Positions 40,225-49,543 of a stretch of 64,000 nt of DNA are shown one piece after another. The first letter of the stretch is position 1, and every line of letters starts with the position of its first letter. The stretch lies in contig NZ_JBJKOP010000034.1 in NCBI RefSeq assembly GCF_046707225.1, forward strand, positions 1 through 64,000. Reading direction: 5' to 3'. The notes under the pieces were generated by a model. It made no database searches, had not been told where the DNA came from, and worked only from the letters and a program-made list of their open reading frames with translations. This DNA is from Caproicibacter sp046707225 (GTDB lineage: Bacteria; Bacillota; Clostridia; Oscillospirales; Acutalibacteraceae). The position numbers were made by a program, and so were the translations under genes.

Positions 40225-41403
40225 ATGAAAATGACAATTAATTATAAAGCCGATATTCCAAGGAAGATGGTTAGCCTGTTTTCTGGAATCGGTGGATTCG
40301 AGCTTGCCTTTCAAAGAGTAGGGATTTCAACCACACTCATGTGTGAAATTGATCCTATCGCGCAACAGATTTTAAAGAGTAATCTACCAAATATTGAATT
40401 AACGAATGATATTTGCGATTTGGAAAGACTCCCAGAAGGTACAGATATATTGTGCGCTGGCTTCCCTTGTCAGGATTTAAGTTCTATTGGTGTAAAAAAA
40501 GGCCTTGATGGAACACGGTCATCATTGGTTCGAGAAGTTTTTCGTTTACTCCGTCAGGATAAAGTGGAGTGGGTTATTTTTGAAAATGTACCTTACATGC
40601 TTCACCTTAAGAAAGGTGAGACTATTCGAACAATAGTGGAGACACTAGAAGAACTAGGTTACAGTTGGGCTTATAGAACAATTGATTCTATGGCATTTGT
40701 GCCTCAACATAGGTGCCGTGTTTTTATTGTTGCATCTCTGCACAATGATCCGAAAGATGTTCTGCTGAGTGGAAACTCTTTAAAAAAGCAAGGCATGATT
40801 ACAACCGAAACATTTTCAGAGCCGTGCGGCTTTTATTGGACGGAAGGAAAATATGCGCTGGGATTGTATCAAAATGGGATACCAACTTTAAAAGTTGGAT
40901 CTTCAATAGGAATAGCTTCTCCGCCAGCTATTGCATTTCCTTACGGAATGGTCGCATCGCCTGATATTAGAGACGCTGAGAGGTTTCAAGGTTTTCCGGT
41001 AGATTGGACCAAACCCGCAGAGGATATAGCCAAACCTTCTGCAAGATGGAAACTGGTAGGTAACGCTGTTACTGTAAATACTGTTGCGTGGATAGCAAGT
41101 AAAATTGTTCATGCTGAACAATATAATCCAGCCAAGGACAAGAAACTAAAAGATAAAGATAAGTGGCCAAAAGCAGCATGGGGAAACAATGGAACAAGGT
41201 ATTCTGCATCCGTATCAGAATATCCAGTGGAACGAGACGAAATATTGTTGTTGGACTTCCTTAAATATCCATGCAAACCGCTGTCTCCGAAAGCTGCAAA
41301 AGGATTTGAACATAGATTAAGCATGGGAAAGGTTCGCTGTCCTCAGTTCTTTAGAGATGCAATACATGAATATGTAGAGGGAAAGGATGAAGAAAATGGG
41401 TGA
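40225..41403 (+). CDS. LlaJI-type cytosine-5 methyltransferase 2
   Basis: Motif I VSLFSGIGGFELAF (near residue 12), motif IV CAGFPCQDLSSIG (near 85), motif VI FENVPYML, motif VIII QHRCRVFIVA and motif X LVGNAVTVN (near 275) are present. The C-terminal 100 residues extend beyond the catalytic core. A GAGGAAAGAG ribosome-binding site precedes the ATG. The 130 bases before it contain no convincing gene. It overlaps the McrB-like gene by 17 bases. Confidence 0.85.
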   Translation: MKMTINYKADIPRKMVSLFSGIGGFELAFQRVGISTTLMCEIDPIAQQILKSNLPNIELTNDICDLERLPEGTDILCAGFPCQDLSSIGVKKGLDGTRSSLVREVFRLLRQDKVEWVIFENVPYMLHLKKGETIRTIVETLEELGYSWAYRTIDSMAFVPQHRCRVFIVASLHNDPKDVLLSGNSLKKQGMITTETFSEPCGFYWTEGKYALGLYQNGIPTLKVGSSIGIASPPAIAFPYGMVASPDIRDAERFQGFPVDWTKPAEDIAKPSARWKLVGNAVTVNTVAWIASKIVHAEQYNPAKDKKLKDKDKWPKAAWGNNGTRYSASVSEYPVERDEILLLDFLKYPCKPLSPKAAKGFEHRLSMGKVRCPQFFRDAIHEYVEGKDEENG

Positions 41404-43468
41404 AATAACACTTGATTCCTTTGAAGAGACATTAGGTATACTTATCGATGCTAATCCTCATGCTCGAAACAAGGGTGATGAATTCAAAGACTGGGCCAAA
41501 GAACACTTCGATTGCGATGCAAGGATTTCATATATTAAGGAGCAGCGTCAAATCACGAACCGTGTTTCCGAGCAATTTAGATATTTTGCTCCTATAGTGG
41601 TCTTCGTCTGTGTCCCTGAGGTGAAAAGAGATACCCTTATCAAATACATATTAGAAAGGGTTTATAAGCAGCTTGAGAGCGTTGCAATAATTGGTGTCAC
41701 TACTTCAAATGGTGAGAAGAAATATACTTTTGAACGTTTGATTGCCTTTAAACAGTCAAGTTTTACTGAGTGGGCTAAATCTTTCTTTGAAAAGACCGAG
41801 GAGGAGAAAAAATTAAGAGAGCAACTTGGTCTTCCTGATTCCACCAACTATGAAACTGAGGTTGACTTTGCGTGGTATGTTGGCACAACCGGAAATGACC
41901 AAGACGGCAACTGGCGCGACTATTCGGATGAATATATAGAAACCGGTGTCTGGGAAAATGGGTGGGAGGATAAGTTTCAAGATGTTGTAAAATCAATTCA
42001 AATCGGAGATCGGATTGCATTGAAATCAACATTTACACAAAAGCTAAACCTTCCATTTAACAATCACGGAAAAACCGTGGGTGCAATGAAGATTAAAGCA
42101 ATCGGAACAGTTACTGGAAATGCAGATGACGGGAAGCACATTACCGTTGACTGGATAAGACTTGATCCAGTGAAGACGTGGTATGGCCCTGGAACATTAC
42201 GTGAAACTATTCACAGCGTTGATGCAAACGAGGGATTTGTTAAGAAGGCGCTACTCGCTTTTACGTTCGGCGATGAAGAACAAGATTATTCTCTATGCGA
42301 GGAAAAATATAATGACACCGCTGACAACGAAATCGGTGTCGATGAACAAAGCGGTACGGGCAACGAAAAGCAGGAAATTGTTGACGAAGCAGTGCGCTTG
42401 AAAGACGGTTCAAATATTTTATTGTACGGTGTTCCTGGGTCTGGCAAGAGCTGGACTATTGAACATGAGTACTGCCACCCCGAGAGTGTAGTTGAACGAT
42501 TAGTATTCCATCCCGACTACACAAACTCCGATTTTATCGGACAGATTCTCCCTGCTGTAGATAAAGAAAACGATAATCAAGTTACCTATGAATTTACGCC
42601 GGGGCCTTTTACCTCTATTCTTCATGACGCGTACAACCATCCTAAAAGAGAGTACATTCTTATCATCGAGGAAATCAATCGCGGTAATGCTCCGGCAATA
42701 TTCGGCGAAGTATTCCAACTTCTTGATAGAATTTCGGATGAAAAAACTGTCGATGGAGTAAAATACCCTGTTGGCACAAGCGAATATGGCATCACAAACC
42801 GATATATTGCAGAGGTCGTATATGGAGACCCCAGACACAAGGTTCGTATTCCATCCAACCTTTCGATTCTTGGAACGATGAACACATCCGACCAGAATGT
42901 TTTCACTCTCGATACTGCTTTCCAGCGCCGTTGGAAAATGCGACTAATCGAAAACAATTTCGATAATGTTCGCCTTTCTCTCGCTGAAGCGGAAATCCTG
43001 GATACTGGGGTTACCTGGCGGCGGTTCTGTGAAACCATTAACACACAGATTGTCGGGAATAAGGCCAAAATGTCCTCATCTGAGGACAAGCGTCTCGGCG
43101 TTTATTTCGTCCATGAGATCGATCTTATGTATAATAAAGCGGATATACCTATAAATCATGATAAGCTTCTCGCTGAGCTTAACGAGTTGTTGAAATCAGA
43201 GATGGGGGGCACCATTTCTGAAGATGGTGAAAAACGACTCCGAGAAATTCGCGCAGCTCTTATGCAAAACAGAATTTTCCCCGAAAAAGTCATTAAGTAT
43301 TTGTGGGATGACGCTTTCAAATTTAATCCAGACGCGGTATTTGATACTATGGACAACAAAGACCTCGATTCATTGGAGGCGGTCATTCGGATGTTCATAT
43401 ATGAAAGAGAGAAAGCCCGCTTTAATATTTTTAGAAAAGAAATTAGAGATCAGCTGTATCAGCGATGA
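41387..43468 (+). CDS. McrB-like AAA+ restriction subunit
   Basis: The 693-residue protein has an N-terminal alpha/beta region, a central segment (FAWYVGTTGNDQDGNW, then GDRIALKS, residues 163-260) that looks like an EVE/PUA-type modified-base reader, and a C-terminal AAA+ motor. The motor has Walker A GVPGSGKSW near 349, Walker B LIIEEINRGN near 425 and the McrB-type GTMNTSDQNVFTLDTAFQRR, in part, near 500. McrB proteins translocate DNA using GTP and activate the McrC nuclease. In LlaJI this is the R1 subunit. Confidence 0.85.
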   Translation: MKKMGEITLDSFEETLGILIDANPHARNKGDEFKDWAKEHFDCDARISYIKEQRQITNRVSEQFRYFAPIVVFVCVPEVKRDTLIKYILERVYKQLESVAIIGVTTSNGEKKYTFERLIAFKQSSFTEWAKSFFEKTEEEKKLREQLGLPDSTNYETEVDFAWYVGTTGNDQDGNWRDYSDEYIETGVWENGWEDKFQDVVKSIQIGDRIALKSTFTQKLNLPFNNHGKTVGAMKIKAIGTVTGNADDGKHITVDWIRLDPVKTWYGPGTLRETIHSVDANEGFVKKALLAFTFGDEEQDYSLCEEKYNDTADNEIGVDEQSGTGNEKQEIVDEAVRLKDGSNILLYGVPGSGKSWTIEHEYCHPESVVERLVFHPDYTNSDFIGQILPAVDKENDNQVTYEFTPGPFTSILHDAYNHPKREYILIIEEINRGNAPAIFGEVFQLLDRISDEKTVDGVKYPVGTSEYGITNRYIAEVVYGDPRHKVRIPSNLSILGTMNTSDQNVFTLDTAFQRRWKMRLIENNFDNVRLSLAEAEILDTGVTWRRFCETINTQIVGNKAKMSSSEDKRLGVYFVHEIDLMYNKADIPINHDKLLAELNELLKSEMGGTISEDGEKRLREIRAALMQNRIFPEKVIKYLWDDAFKFNPDAVFDTMDNKDLDSLEAVIRMFIYEREKARFNIFRKEIRDQLYQR

Positions 43469-43491
43469 GTCTGCACAATGAGAGGTGGTGA

Positions 43492-44847
43492 TTGACGTTG
43501 GAGAATCTGTTTCAAAGCAGAAATGCAGAAATGGTCAATAGAATACTCCCCAATATCGACTCGGATATGGACAAGCGCGGAATCACTCTGCGTGAGATGT
43601 GCCATGTAAATAAAAACGGCGAAGGCGATAGTTTTGTAGGCGTTAAGGCAGATACCAATGGAATGACCATCTACTTCCCCATTGGCTATGAGCTACCTGA
43701 AAACGACGATGATCTTCGTGTTGACGTTCATAACCTTTTCGGCGTTCTGGCAATCTTTATGAAAGAAGCCAGTCAGATTGAAACTCAGAACTTCAGCGGA
43801 CCAATTTCTGTAGATTTTCCGATGCACGCCTACATAAAGGTTATCCGGCACTACCTCAATACGGGTCGCTACTACATTGAAACCGAGCCCGAGTATGTTA
43901 CCGCAACAAAAGGTGCACCAGATTGGCCACGCACCTTTAAAAATCAAATGGGTCTGGTTCAGAAGAACGGGTCTGTAATTTTTACACAGATGACGGTTCG
44001 TCGTCAATCACCAAATACCAACAAAAAAATAACGCAGATTCACCAGTACTGCGTCCATGAGGCGTTTTCCAAGCTCGGCACCATTTATGTGTCTTTCGTT
44101 CCGCAAGAGCCTGCTCAACATCCGGGTATTGCCGAGTCAATCTCTATCCTTACAGACAAAATCAACCATACAAATAAAGACGTGGAACGTAACCTGTTCA
44201 AGGCAATGCGGCAGATTCTGACCTACATAGACACGCGAAACGATAACAATCGCTTCTTCTTTGGTACAGATCGATTTGAGTATGTATGGCAGAATATGAT
44301 TGATGCTGCCTTTGGCATCTCTGATAAGGGCAAATACTTCCCCAAGGCAACGTGGCTCCTTGATAAAGGACCTGCATCCAGACGGAAGCGAACATCCTTG
44401 CAGCCGGATTCCATTATGATTTATGGCGGTAAATACTATGTGCTTGATGCGAAGTGCTATCGATACGGGTGGAGCGAAAACCCTGACCATCTACCCGGCG
44501 GGCCAGATATAAACAAGCAGATAACTTACGGAGAGTATATTGAGCAGACAAGGACTATCCCAAACGAACAATTGTTTAACGCCTTCATTTTACCCTACAA
44601 CTGCAAAGAGAATCTTTTCAACTTAACTGGTGTCATTGAGAATATCGGTGAAGCGGTTGGTGACTGGAGATATGATCCTTCAAACCCGCACATGAAAAAC
44701 TACGAAAGAGTCCAAGGGATTGTTGTAGACACTCGATATCTTATGTATAACTACATTGGCACGCCAGATGAGCAAAAGAAAGAACTTGCAGAATGCATCG
44801 AGCGAGTTCTCTCACGACCGGGTATTACGCAAGCTATGTTGGTCTAA
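43492..44847 (+). CDS. LlaJI-family McrC-like restriction endonuclease subunit
   Basis: The 451-residue protein has a PD-(D/E)xK catalytic region late in the chain: DSIMIYGGKYYVLDAKCYRY, in part, where the DAK near residue 319 supplies metal and catalytic residues. This fits the LlaJI endonuclease family (R2), which partners an McrB-like AAA+ protein. No ATG is available at the start; TTG at 43492 or 43498 follows AGAGGTGG. It ends the operon and is followed by a strong terminator. Confidence 0.8.
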   Translation: MTLENLFQSRNAEMVNRILPNIDSDMDKRGITLREMCHVNKNGEGDSFVGVKADTNGMTIYFPIGYELPENDDDLRVDVHNLFGVLAIFMKEASQIETQNFSGPISVDFPMHAYIKVIRHYLNTGRYYIETEPEYVTATKGAPDWPRTFKNQMGLVQKNGSVIFTQMTVRRQSPNTNKKITQIHQYCVHEAFSKLGTIYVSFVPQEPAQHPGIAESISILTDKINHTNKDVERNLFKAMRQILTYIDTRNDNNRFFFGTDRFEYVWQNMIDAAFGISDKGKYFPKATWLLDKGPASRRKRTSLQPDSIMIYGGKYYVLDAKCYRYGWSENPDHLPGGPDINKQITYGEYIEQTRTIPNEQLFNAFILPYNCKENLFNLTGVIENIGEAVGDWRYDPSNPHMKNYERVQGIVVDTRYLMYNYIGTPDEQKKELAECIERVLSRPGITQAMLV

Positions 44848-44863
44848 AACAGAAAACAAATCG

Positions 44864-44900
44864 AAGACGGCTCTCCAGCTATGAGGAGGGCCGTCTTTTT
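44864..44900 (+). terminator. Terminator of the LlaJI-type operon
   Basis: AAGACGGCTCTCC pairs with GGAGGGCCGTCTT (one mismatch) and is followed by TTTATT. It also precedes the end of the converging gene at 44902. Confidence 0.85.
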
Positions 44901-44901
44901 A

Positions 44902-46113
44902 TTACTCATTTTTCTTTTGCCTGCTGCGCTGTGCCGCCGCCGCACTTCGACATTGATCGCAGCAGTATTCCTTGTTTGTCTTCGTTCTGTTTGTGAGGAA
45001 GAACACCTCGCGCCTACAATTTGGATTCTTGCAACGCTTATAAATCTCCACGCCCGGCTTCATGTAAAAAACCGAAAAGTACAGAGCCTGCAGGAGTGTT
45101 TCTACTTTCCATTTTGGCGCCAGCCCTGCACCGTCATACTGAAGGTGTATTCCTACGATATTGTGGTTCATTTCTTGGCTAAGAACCATCCGCGCTACGA
45201 CAGGAAGTACTTTCTTTAAATCATCGGAGAGCGAGAATGAAGCATCCGGGTTGTAGTAAGTGATTTTGTTAAGATCGACGAAGTCAATAATCCGCTTTTT
45301 GCCAGGATAGTCCATCTGGTAGTGCTCATAGAAATCGATGATTTGTTGATAATCGCACTCTGACTTAGCTTCATGGATGTACATTGCAAATAGGTTTCGG
45401 TAATTTTGACTGCTTTTCCCTGGAACCCCGTTGTTCTCTCCTTGTGCGACATCAAGGTACAAATCACTTGAGATTTTTGTAGTGCCGGATGAAACGGTGA
45501 CATCACTTACGGTGAAAAAACCTTGGTCTATTAAATAATTGTAGTCACCATGAAAATCTCGCAGAAATGGTGTCCCATAAACATTTTCTGTATAACCATG
45601 CACGAAAGTGGTGTACTCACCACTACTCATTTTCAATACAACGGGCTTGCGATAAAGAAGGAATGTCACAGCATTGAACATTTCTTCATAATCGGACTTG
45701 CTGTCAACTGTGTTCATAAGGGTGACTGTTGCTTTTATCCTTTTGATTATTTCGACAAGATTATCCATTTGAACAGCTTCATAACTGTCAAACGCAACCG
45801 GTAACATGAAGCCGTATTTTTTTATGAATCGTACATATCCCTTTACGTCTCCGTCTTTTAAGGCAAGCAGTTGACCGAGGATATTCTTCGCCAAAACGCC
45901 ACCATTATTGCCGGTTAAATTCAACCCTTCTTTTGCAGCATACGAATAATGCAGCGGCTGTTCCGTATTGCTGTACAACTTTAGCGTGGTTTCCGGAGGT
46001 TCACCCGGAGCCACGTTTTTTATGTCTTTTTCGCATTCGCAGGCGTAGCTGTCCAACTCAAATAAATTATTCAGAAAAATCTCTGAAAAACCTCTTGACA
46101 AGGGTTGGTTCAT
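44902..46113 (-). CDS. Uncharacterised protein with C-terminal CGNR-like zinc finger
   Basis: The 403-residue product has no signal peptide. Near the C-terminus CKNPNCRREVFF, then NKEYCCDQCRSAAAAQRSRQ, form a C-x4-C ... C-x2-C zinc site followed by basic residues, as in CGNR-type or DUF6076-like regulators. The first 340 residues are not recognised. The ATG at 46113 follows GAGGTG at nine bases. It points towards the LlaJI operon from the other side and diverges from the replication module. A DNA-binding regulator or an abortive protein is possible. Confidence 0.6.
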   Translation of the reverse strand: MNQPLSRGFSEIFLNNLFELDSYACECEKDIKNVAPGEPPETTLKLYSNTEQPLHYSYAAKEGLNLTGNNGGVLAKNILGQLLALKDGDVKGYVRFIKKYGFMLPVAFDSYEAVQMDNLVEIIKRIKATVTLMNTVDSKSDYEEMFNAVTFLLYRKPVVLKMSSGEYTTFVHGYTENVYGTPFLRDFHGDYNYLIDQGFFTVSDVTVSSGTTKISSDLYLDVAQGENNGVPGKSSQNYRNLFAMYIHEAKSECDYQQIIDFYEHYQMDYPGKKRIIDFVDLNKITYYNPDASFSLSDDLKKVLPVVARMVLSQEMNHNIVGIHLQYDGAGLAPKWKVETLLQALYFSVFYMKPGVEIYKRCKNPNCRREVFFLTNRTKTNKEYCCDQCRSAAAAQRSRQKKNE

Positions 46114-46245
46114 GAGATGCATCACCTCTATATATCAAAACCATTACAATCCTCTTTCAATGCAATATCATTTGGACTGCATATATAAATTATAGCAGAT
46201 TGCATGCCGAATTACAATGCTTTTTCATTAACTATCATTTATTAT

Positions 46246-46275
46246 GTTGACGGTTTATGTAGTAAATCCGTCAAC
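46246..46275. promoter_or_regulatory. Operator-like palindrome upstream of the phage-like module
   Basis: GTTGACGG (46246-46253) and CCGTCAAC (46268-46275) are perfect inverted repeats with a 14-base spacer that is itself nearly symmetrical. A TATAAT (46289-46294) lies downstream. Position between diverging genes suggests a repressor site controlling the module. Confidence 0.6.
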
Positions 46276-46293
46276 TTACTCATTTTGATATAA

Positions 46294-46330
46294 TGATAAT
46301 GCCTCCTGGGAAGCCGGGAGAGTATTATCA
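46294..46330 (+). ncRNA. Structured 5' leader of the replication module
   Basis: TGATAAT and ATTATCA enclose CTCC and GGAG, forming a near-perfect hairpin right after the -10 box. The 190 bases from here to the first start codon at 46525 are GC-rich and gene-free. It may be a leader regulating the sigma-like gene. It matches no riboswitch class known to me. Confidence 0.4.
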
Positions 46331-46524
46331 AAACCGCTTAGCGAGTGCGCATTAGCTGGCGGTGGAAACACGGAAATCGATGCCAAGTGACCATCTCGGT
46401 CCCGGCAAAAGCCGTAGTGTCCACCGTAGCTTTGCTGCGCCCATTTACGCAAAGACGGAGTATCTCGGTTTAACGATTTTCGCGTATTCATCGCCCTTCG
46501 GAGCGGGGAAAACGAGAAAATCAG

Positions 46525-47097
46525 ATGAAAAACTACCAACAGTTCCACTACCACCACTATTACCGTATGCGTCCCAGCGGCGAGACGGTCGAATGCACCC
46601 GACAGGAGTGCTTCGCTCCAGCAGAAGCACCTACGGCGGACAACCCCTTCGTTCAACGCTGGTATTACAGTCCCGACCGCGAGATGGCAATTCGGCTTCC
46701 CAGAAACGTTATGGGTGACGATACCCACAAGGCAAACGCCGCCGACCTCAAGTCACAAGAACGCTGGACGGTGAAAGCGGCCAAGCACGGCGACCTCGAA
46801 ATCGATAAACCTATGTCCCGCTCCGACGATGGCAAAGAGAGCGGTTTCGACATCCCGGATGATGCGGACGGCCCAGCCGAGTTCCTTATTAAAAAGGAAA
46901 CGCGCACGTCCATTCGCATCGCCCTTAATTCCCTTACTCCGGATGAGCGGTATCTTTGGGATGAACTCCTGAGCGATAAGACCAAGGCAAAGATTGCGGA
47001 TGAATGCGGTCTGAGCGAGGGCGCTATCCGCAAGCGCGTGAAAAAGCTCGCACAGACCCTTCGTGAAAACCCCGCCCTCAAAAATTACTTCGATTAA
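46525..47097 (+). CDS. Sigma-factor-like helix-turn-helix protein of a phage-like module
   Basis: The C-terminal 60 residues (LNSLTPDERYLWDELLSDKT, in part, KAKIADECGLSEGAIRKRVK) form a sigma-70 region 4-like helix-turn-helix. The N-terminus is rich in His and Tyr. Proteins of this type lie at the head of phage or element replication modules with DUF2800 and DUF2815 genes, as here. It probably controls late or replication gene expression. Confidence 0.7.
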   Translation: MKNYQQFHYHHYYRMRPSGETVECTRQECFAPAEAPTADNPFVQRWYYSPDREMAIRLPRNVMGDDTHKANAADLKSQERWTVKAAKHGDLEIDKPMSRSDDGKESGFDIPDDADGPAEFLIKKETRTSIRIALNSLTPDERYLWDELLSDKTKAKIADECGLSEGAIRKRVKKLAQTLRENPALKNYFD

Positions 47098-47191
47098 TTT
47101 TTGCATTTCGGTACGGTTTCCATCTCCGCCTGTCCTGTACGAGGTGGAGAGGGATAAAACCTCTCACAAATAAGAAACGGAGGTAAACCGA

Positions 47192-47518
47192 ATGACAATC
47201 ACCGAAATCGGGAACGAACTGGTCAACATCGCGGAAACCCTGGCGCGTGTAATCTCGGAACTCACCTCGCTGGCTGGCAGCGTGACGAAGCTGAGTACGG
47301 CGCTCAAGGCAGACGAGGTTGGCAGTTACGCTCCCAAAGCACCTCAGAATAAGACCCCAGAGCTTGCCGAAGTGCGCGCTCTGCTGGCGGAGATTTCCCG
47401 CAGCGGAAAAACGGCTGAGGTAAAGAAGCTGCTTGAAAGCCATGGTTGTGAAAAGCTGTCCGAGATCGAAAGTGAGTTTTATGAAGAGCTCATGGAGCAA
47501 GCGAGGGCACTGTTATGA
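47192..47518 (+). CDS. Small helical protein of the replication module
   Basis: The 108-residue protein is helical, with heptad-like spacing in the first 45 residues (ELVNIAETLARVISELTSLA, in part). The C-terminal half resembles an rRNA- or DNA-binding helical hairpin (VRALLAEISRSGKTAEVKKL, in part). A GGAGGTAAACCGA ribosome-binding site precedes it. Its stop overlaps the DUF2800 start (ATGA). The function is unknown. Confidence 0.6.
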   Translation: MTITEIGNELVNIAETLARVISELTSLAGSVTKLSTALKADEVGSYAPKAPQNKTPELAEVRALLAEISRSGKTAEVKKLLESHGCEKLSEIESEFYEELMEQARALL

Positions 47519-48627
47519 GCCACGCACTCCTTTCTCCCTCGGCAAGCCACAGGTGGCTTGCGTGTCCACCGTCGGCGCGGCTTACGGAGTTCCTTGCGGA
47601 CTCGGAATCAAGCTACGCCTCGGAAGGCACCCTCGCCCACGGTGTGGCGGAGGAGAAACTCAACCACAAGCTCGGAAGAGCTAAAAATCAGCCCGTCTGC
47701 GACGACGCGGAAATGGATGAATACACATCCGATTATGCCAACTTCGTAATGGAGCAGACGGAAGGACTCAAAGACCCGGCTGTATTTGTTGAGCAGCGTG
47801 TTGACTGCTCCCGCTATGTCCCAGAATGCTTCGGCACCTGCGACGCGCTTATCGTGTCGGACGGCGTTCTGCACATCATCGATCTGAAGAGTGGGCGTGG
47901 GGTAAAGGTGGACGCAGAAGAAAACGACCAGCTTCGCATCTATGCCCTCGGTGCCATGCGGATGTTCGACTTCCTTTATCTGTTCGACATTGTGCGGATG
48001 AGTATTTATCAGCCGAGGCTCGGTAATGTGCAGACATGGGAGACGACCACAGAGGCTCTCACCGAATGGGCGGAAACCGTACTTGTCCCGGCGGCTAAAC
48101 TCGCCTGGAAAGGCGAAGGTGGCTATAAGGCGGGTGATCACTGCCGGTTCTGTAAGGCGAAAGCCGAATGCAGAGCCAGAGCCGAAGCAAATATGGCGCT
48201 TGCCGCCTATGACTTCACCGACCCCGCTCTGCTGCAAATCTGCGAGGTGGCGGACATTCTGGGCAAAATCGACGAACTGGTTTCCTGGGCGTCGGACGTC
48301 AAGGACTACGCTCTCGCCCAGGCACTTTCCGGCACGAAGTATGACGGCTGGAAGGTTGTTGCCGGCAGAAGCAACCGCAAGTACACAGATGAGGATGCCG
48401 CTGCTGCTACGGTCAAGGATGCCGGGTACGACCCATATGAACACAAGCTGCTCGGCATAACGGCAATGACCTCGCTTCTCGGCAGGAAGAGGTTTGATGA
48501 ACTGCTCGGTGGGCTGACCTGCAAGCCCGAAGGCAAACCAGTGCTTGTTCCGGCATCGGACAAGCGTAAAGAACTGAACACGGCGGCGGATGATTTCGCT
48601 GACCCTATCGAAAATATGGAGGATTAA
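47515..48627 (+). CDS. DUF2800 PD-(D/E)xK nuclease-like protein
   Basis: The product starts SHALLSPSASHRWLACPPSA, in part, and has HIIDLKSGRGVKV (near residue 120), a PD-(D/E)xK core with D-x-K, followed by DQLRIYALGAM. CRFCKAKAECRARAE (near 205) could be part of an iron-sulfur or zinc site, as in Cas4/AddB-like nucleases. DUF2800 proteins are recombination nucleases of phages. The 370-residue length is typical. Confidence 0.8.
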   Translation: MSHALLSPSASHRWLACPPSARLTEFLADSESSYASEGTLAHGVAEEKLNHKLGRAKNQPVCDDAEMDEYTSDYANFVMEQTEGLKDPAVFVEQRVDCSRYVPECFGTCDALIVSDGVLHIIDLKSGRGVKVDAEENDQLRIYALGAMRMFDFLYLFDIVRMSIYQPRLGNVQTWETTTEALTEWAETVLVPAAKLAWKGEGGYKAGDHCRFCKAKAECRARAEANMALAAYDFTDPALLQICEVADILGKIDELVSWASDVKDYALAQALSGTKYDGWKVVAGRSNRKYTDEDAAAATVKDAGYDPYEHKLLGITAMTSLLGRKRFDELLGGLTCKPEGKPVLVPASDKRKELNTAADDFADPIENMED

Positions 48628-48631
48628 TATC

Positions 48632-49207
48632 ATGAAAAATACTGTAACCAACCCCACAAAAGTTGTAACCGGCGTTGTTCGCCTCAGTTACGCAAATATC
48701 TGGACCGCAAAAAGCATAAATGGCGGCGCACCCAAGTTTTCCACTTCAGTCCTCATCCCTAAGTCCGACACTGTCACCGTAACCAAGATTAAGGCGGCTA
48801 TTCAGGCGGCCTATGAGGAAGGTCAGGGCAAACTGCGCGGCAGCGGCAAAACCGTGCCTCCGCTCTCCACTCTGAAAACACCCCTCCGTGACGGTGATGT
48901 CGAGCGCCCGGACGATGAGGCGTACAAGGGCTGCTGGTTCGTAAATGCCAACAGCAACAATGCTCCCGGCGTGGTGGACATCCACTGCCAGCCCATCTTT
49001 GAAACCTCGGAAATCTACTCCGGCGTGTATGCCCGTGTGTCCCTTTCGTTCTATGCATACTCAGCATCTGGGAACCGCGGAATCGCCTGCGGCCTTCAGA
49101 ATATCCAAAAAATCAAGGACGGCGAGTCACTCGGTGGCAAGGTAAAGGCTGAAGACGATTTTAATGACGGCTATCAGTCCGATGCCGACGACGACTTTCT
49201 GGGTTGA
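48632..49207 (+). CDS. DUF2815 single-stranded-DNA-binding-like protein
   Basis: The 191-residue protein has a beta-rich core (GVVRLSYANIWTAKSINGGA, in part, KFSTSVLIPKSD) and an acidic C-terminus (DDFNDGYQSDADDDFLG), like SSB proteins that use an acidic tail to recruit partners. DUF2815 is regularly next to DUF2800 in phages. The ATG at 48632 follows ATGGAGGATTAATATC. Confidence 0.8.
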   Translation: MKNTVTNPTKVVTGVVRLSYANIWTAKSINGGAPKFSTSVLIPKSDTVTVTKIKAAIQAAYEEGQGKLRGSGKTVPPLSTLKTPLRDGDVERPDDEAYKGCWFVNANSNNAPGVVDIHCQPIFETSEIYSGVYARVSLSFYAYSASGNRGIACGLQNIQKIKDGESLGGKVKAEDDFNDGYQSDADDDFLG

Positions 49208-49223
49208 GGGAGGGCCGGACACT

Positions 49224-49373
49224 ATGACACAGATTCAGTCAATGATGCTTTCAGTCTGCTTTGGTGCCGTCGTAGGCTTCCTTATCGGTAACGTCATCTG
49301 CATCGTCAAGTATGCGATTGAGCAGCACAAAGAGAAAAAGCGCATTCGCAAGGAAAAGGAAAAGAAGCAGTAA
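49224..49373 (+). CDS. DUF3789-like small membrane protein
   Basis: The 49-residue protein has one membrane helix (MMLSVCFGAVVGFLIGNVIC, in part) and a highly basic tail (EKKRIRKEKEKKQ). This is the DUF3789 pattern, a common small phage protein of unknown role. Confidence 0.65.
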   Translation: MTQIQSMMLSVCFGAVVGFLIGNVICIVKYAIEQHKEKKRIRKEKEKKQ

Positions 49374-49435
49374 CCCAAACGGGCGGCGGAGGGAGACAGT
49401 CTTTCTCCGCCGCTTTTCTTATGGAGGAAACAAAT

Positions 49436-49543
49436 ATGTACAACGACAGCTATTACGACTATCTCGACTATATCGAGGACAAATGCATGAACGTCTCGGA
49501 GGACTGCGGCCTCCCGGAGGATGATGACGATGAGGACACTTGA
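49436..49543 (+). CDS. Very small acidic protein
   Basis: A 35-codon frame, rich in Tyr and Asp, starts MYNDSYYDYLDYIED and ends EDDDDEDT. ATGGAGGAAACAAAT supplies a ribosome-binding site. It overlaps the polymerase start by 14 bases. Similar tiny acidic proteins occur at this position in related phage modules, but the function is unknown. Confidence 0.5.
   Translation: MYNDSYYDYLDYIEDKCMNVSEDCGLPEDDDDEDT

Noticed and set aside
47608..48657. 349-codon minus-strand frame
   Set aside because: Exact shadow of the DUF2800 gene, which has catalytic motifs.
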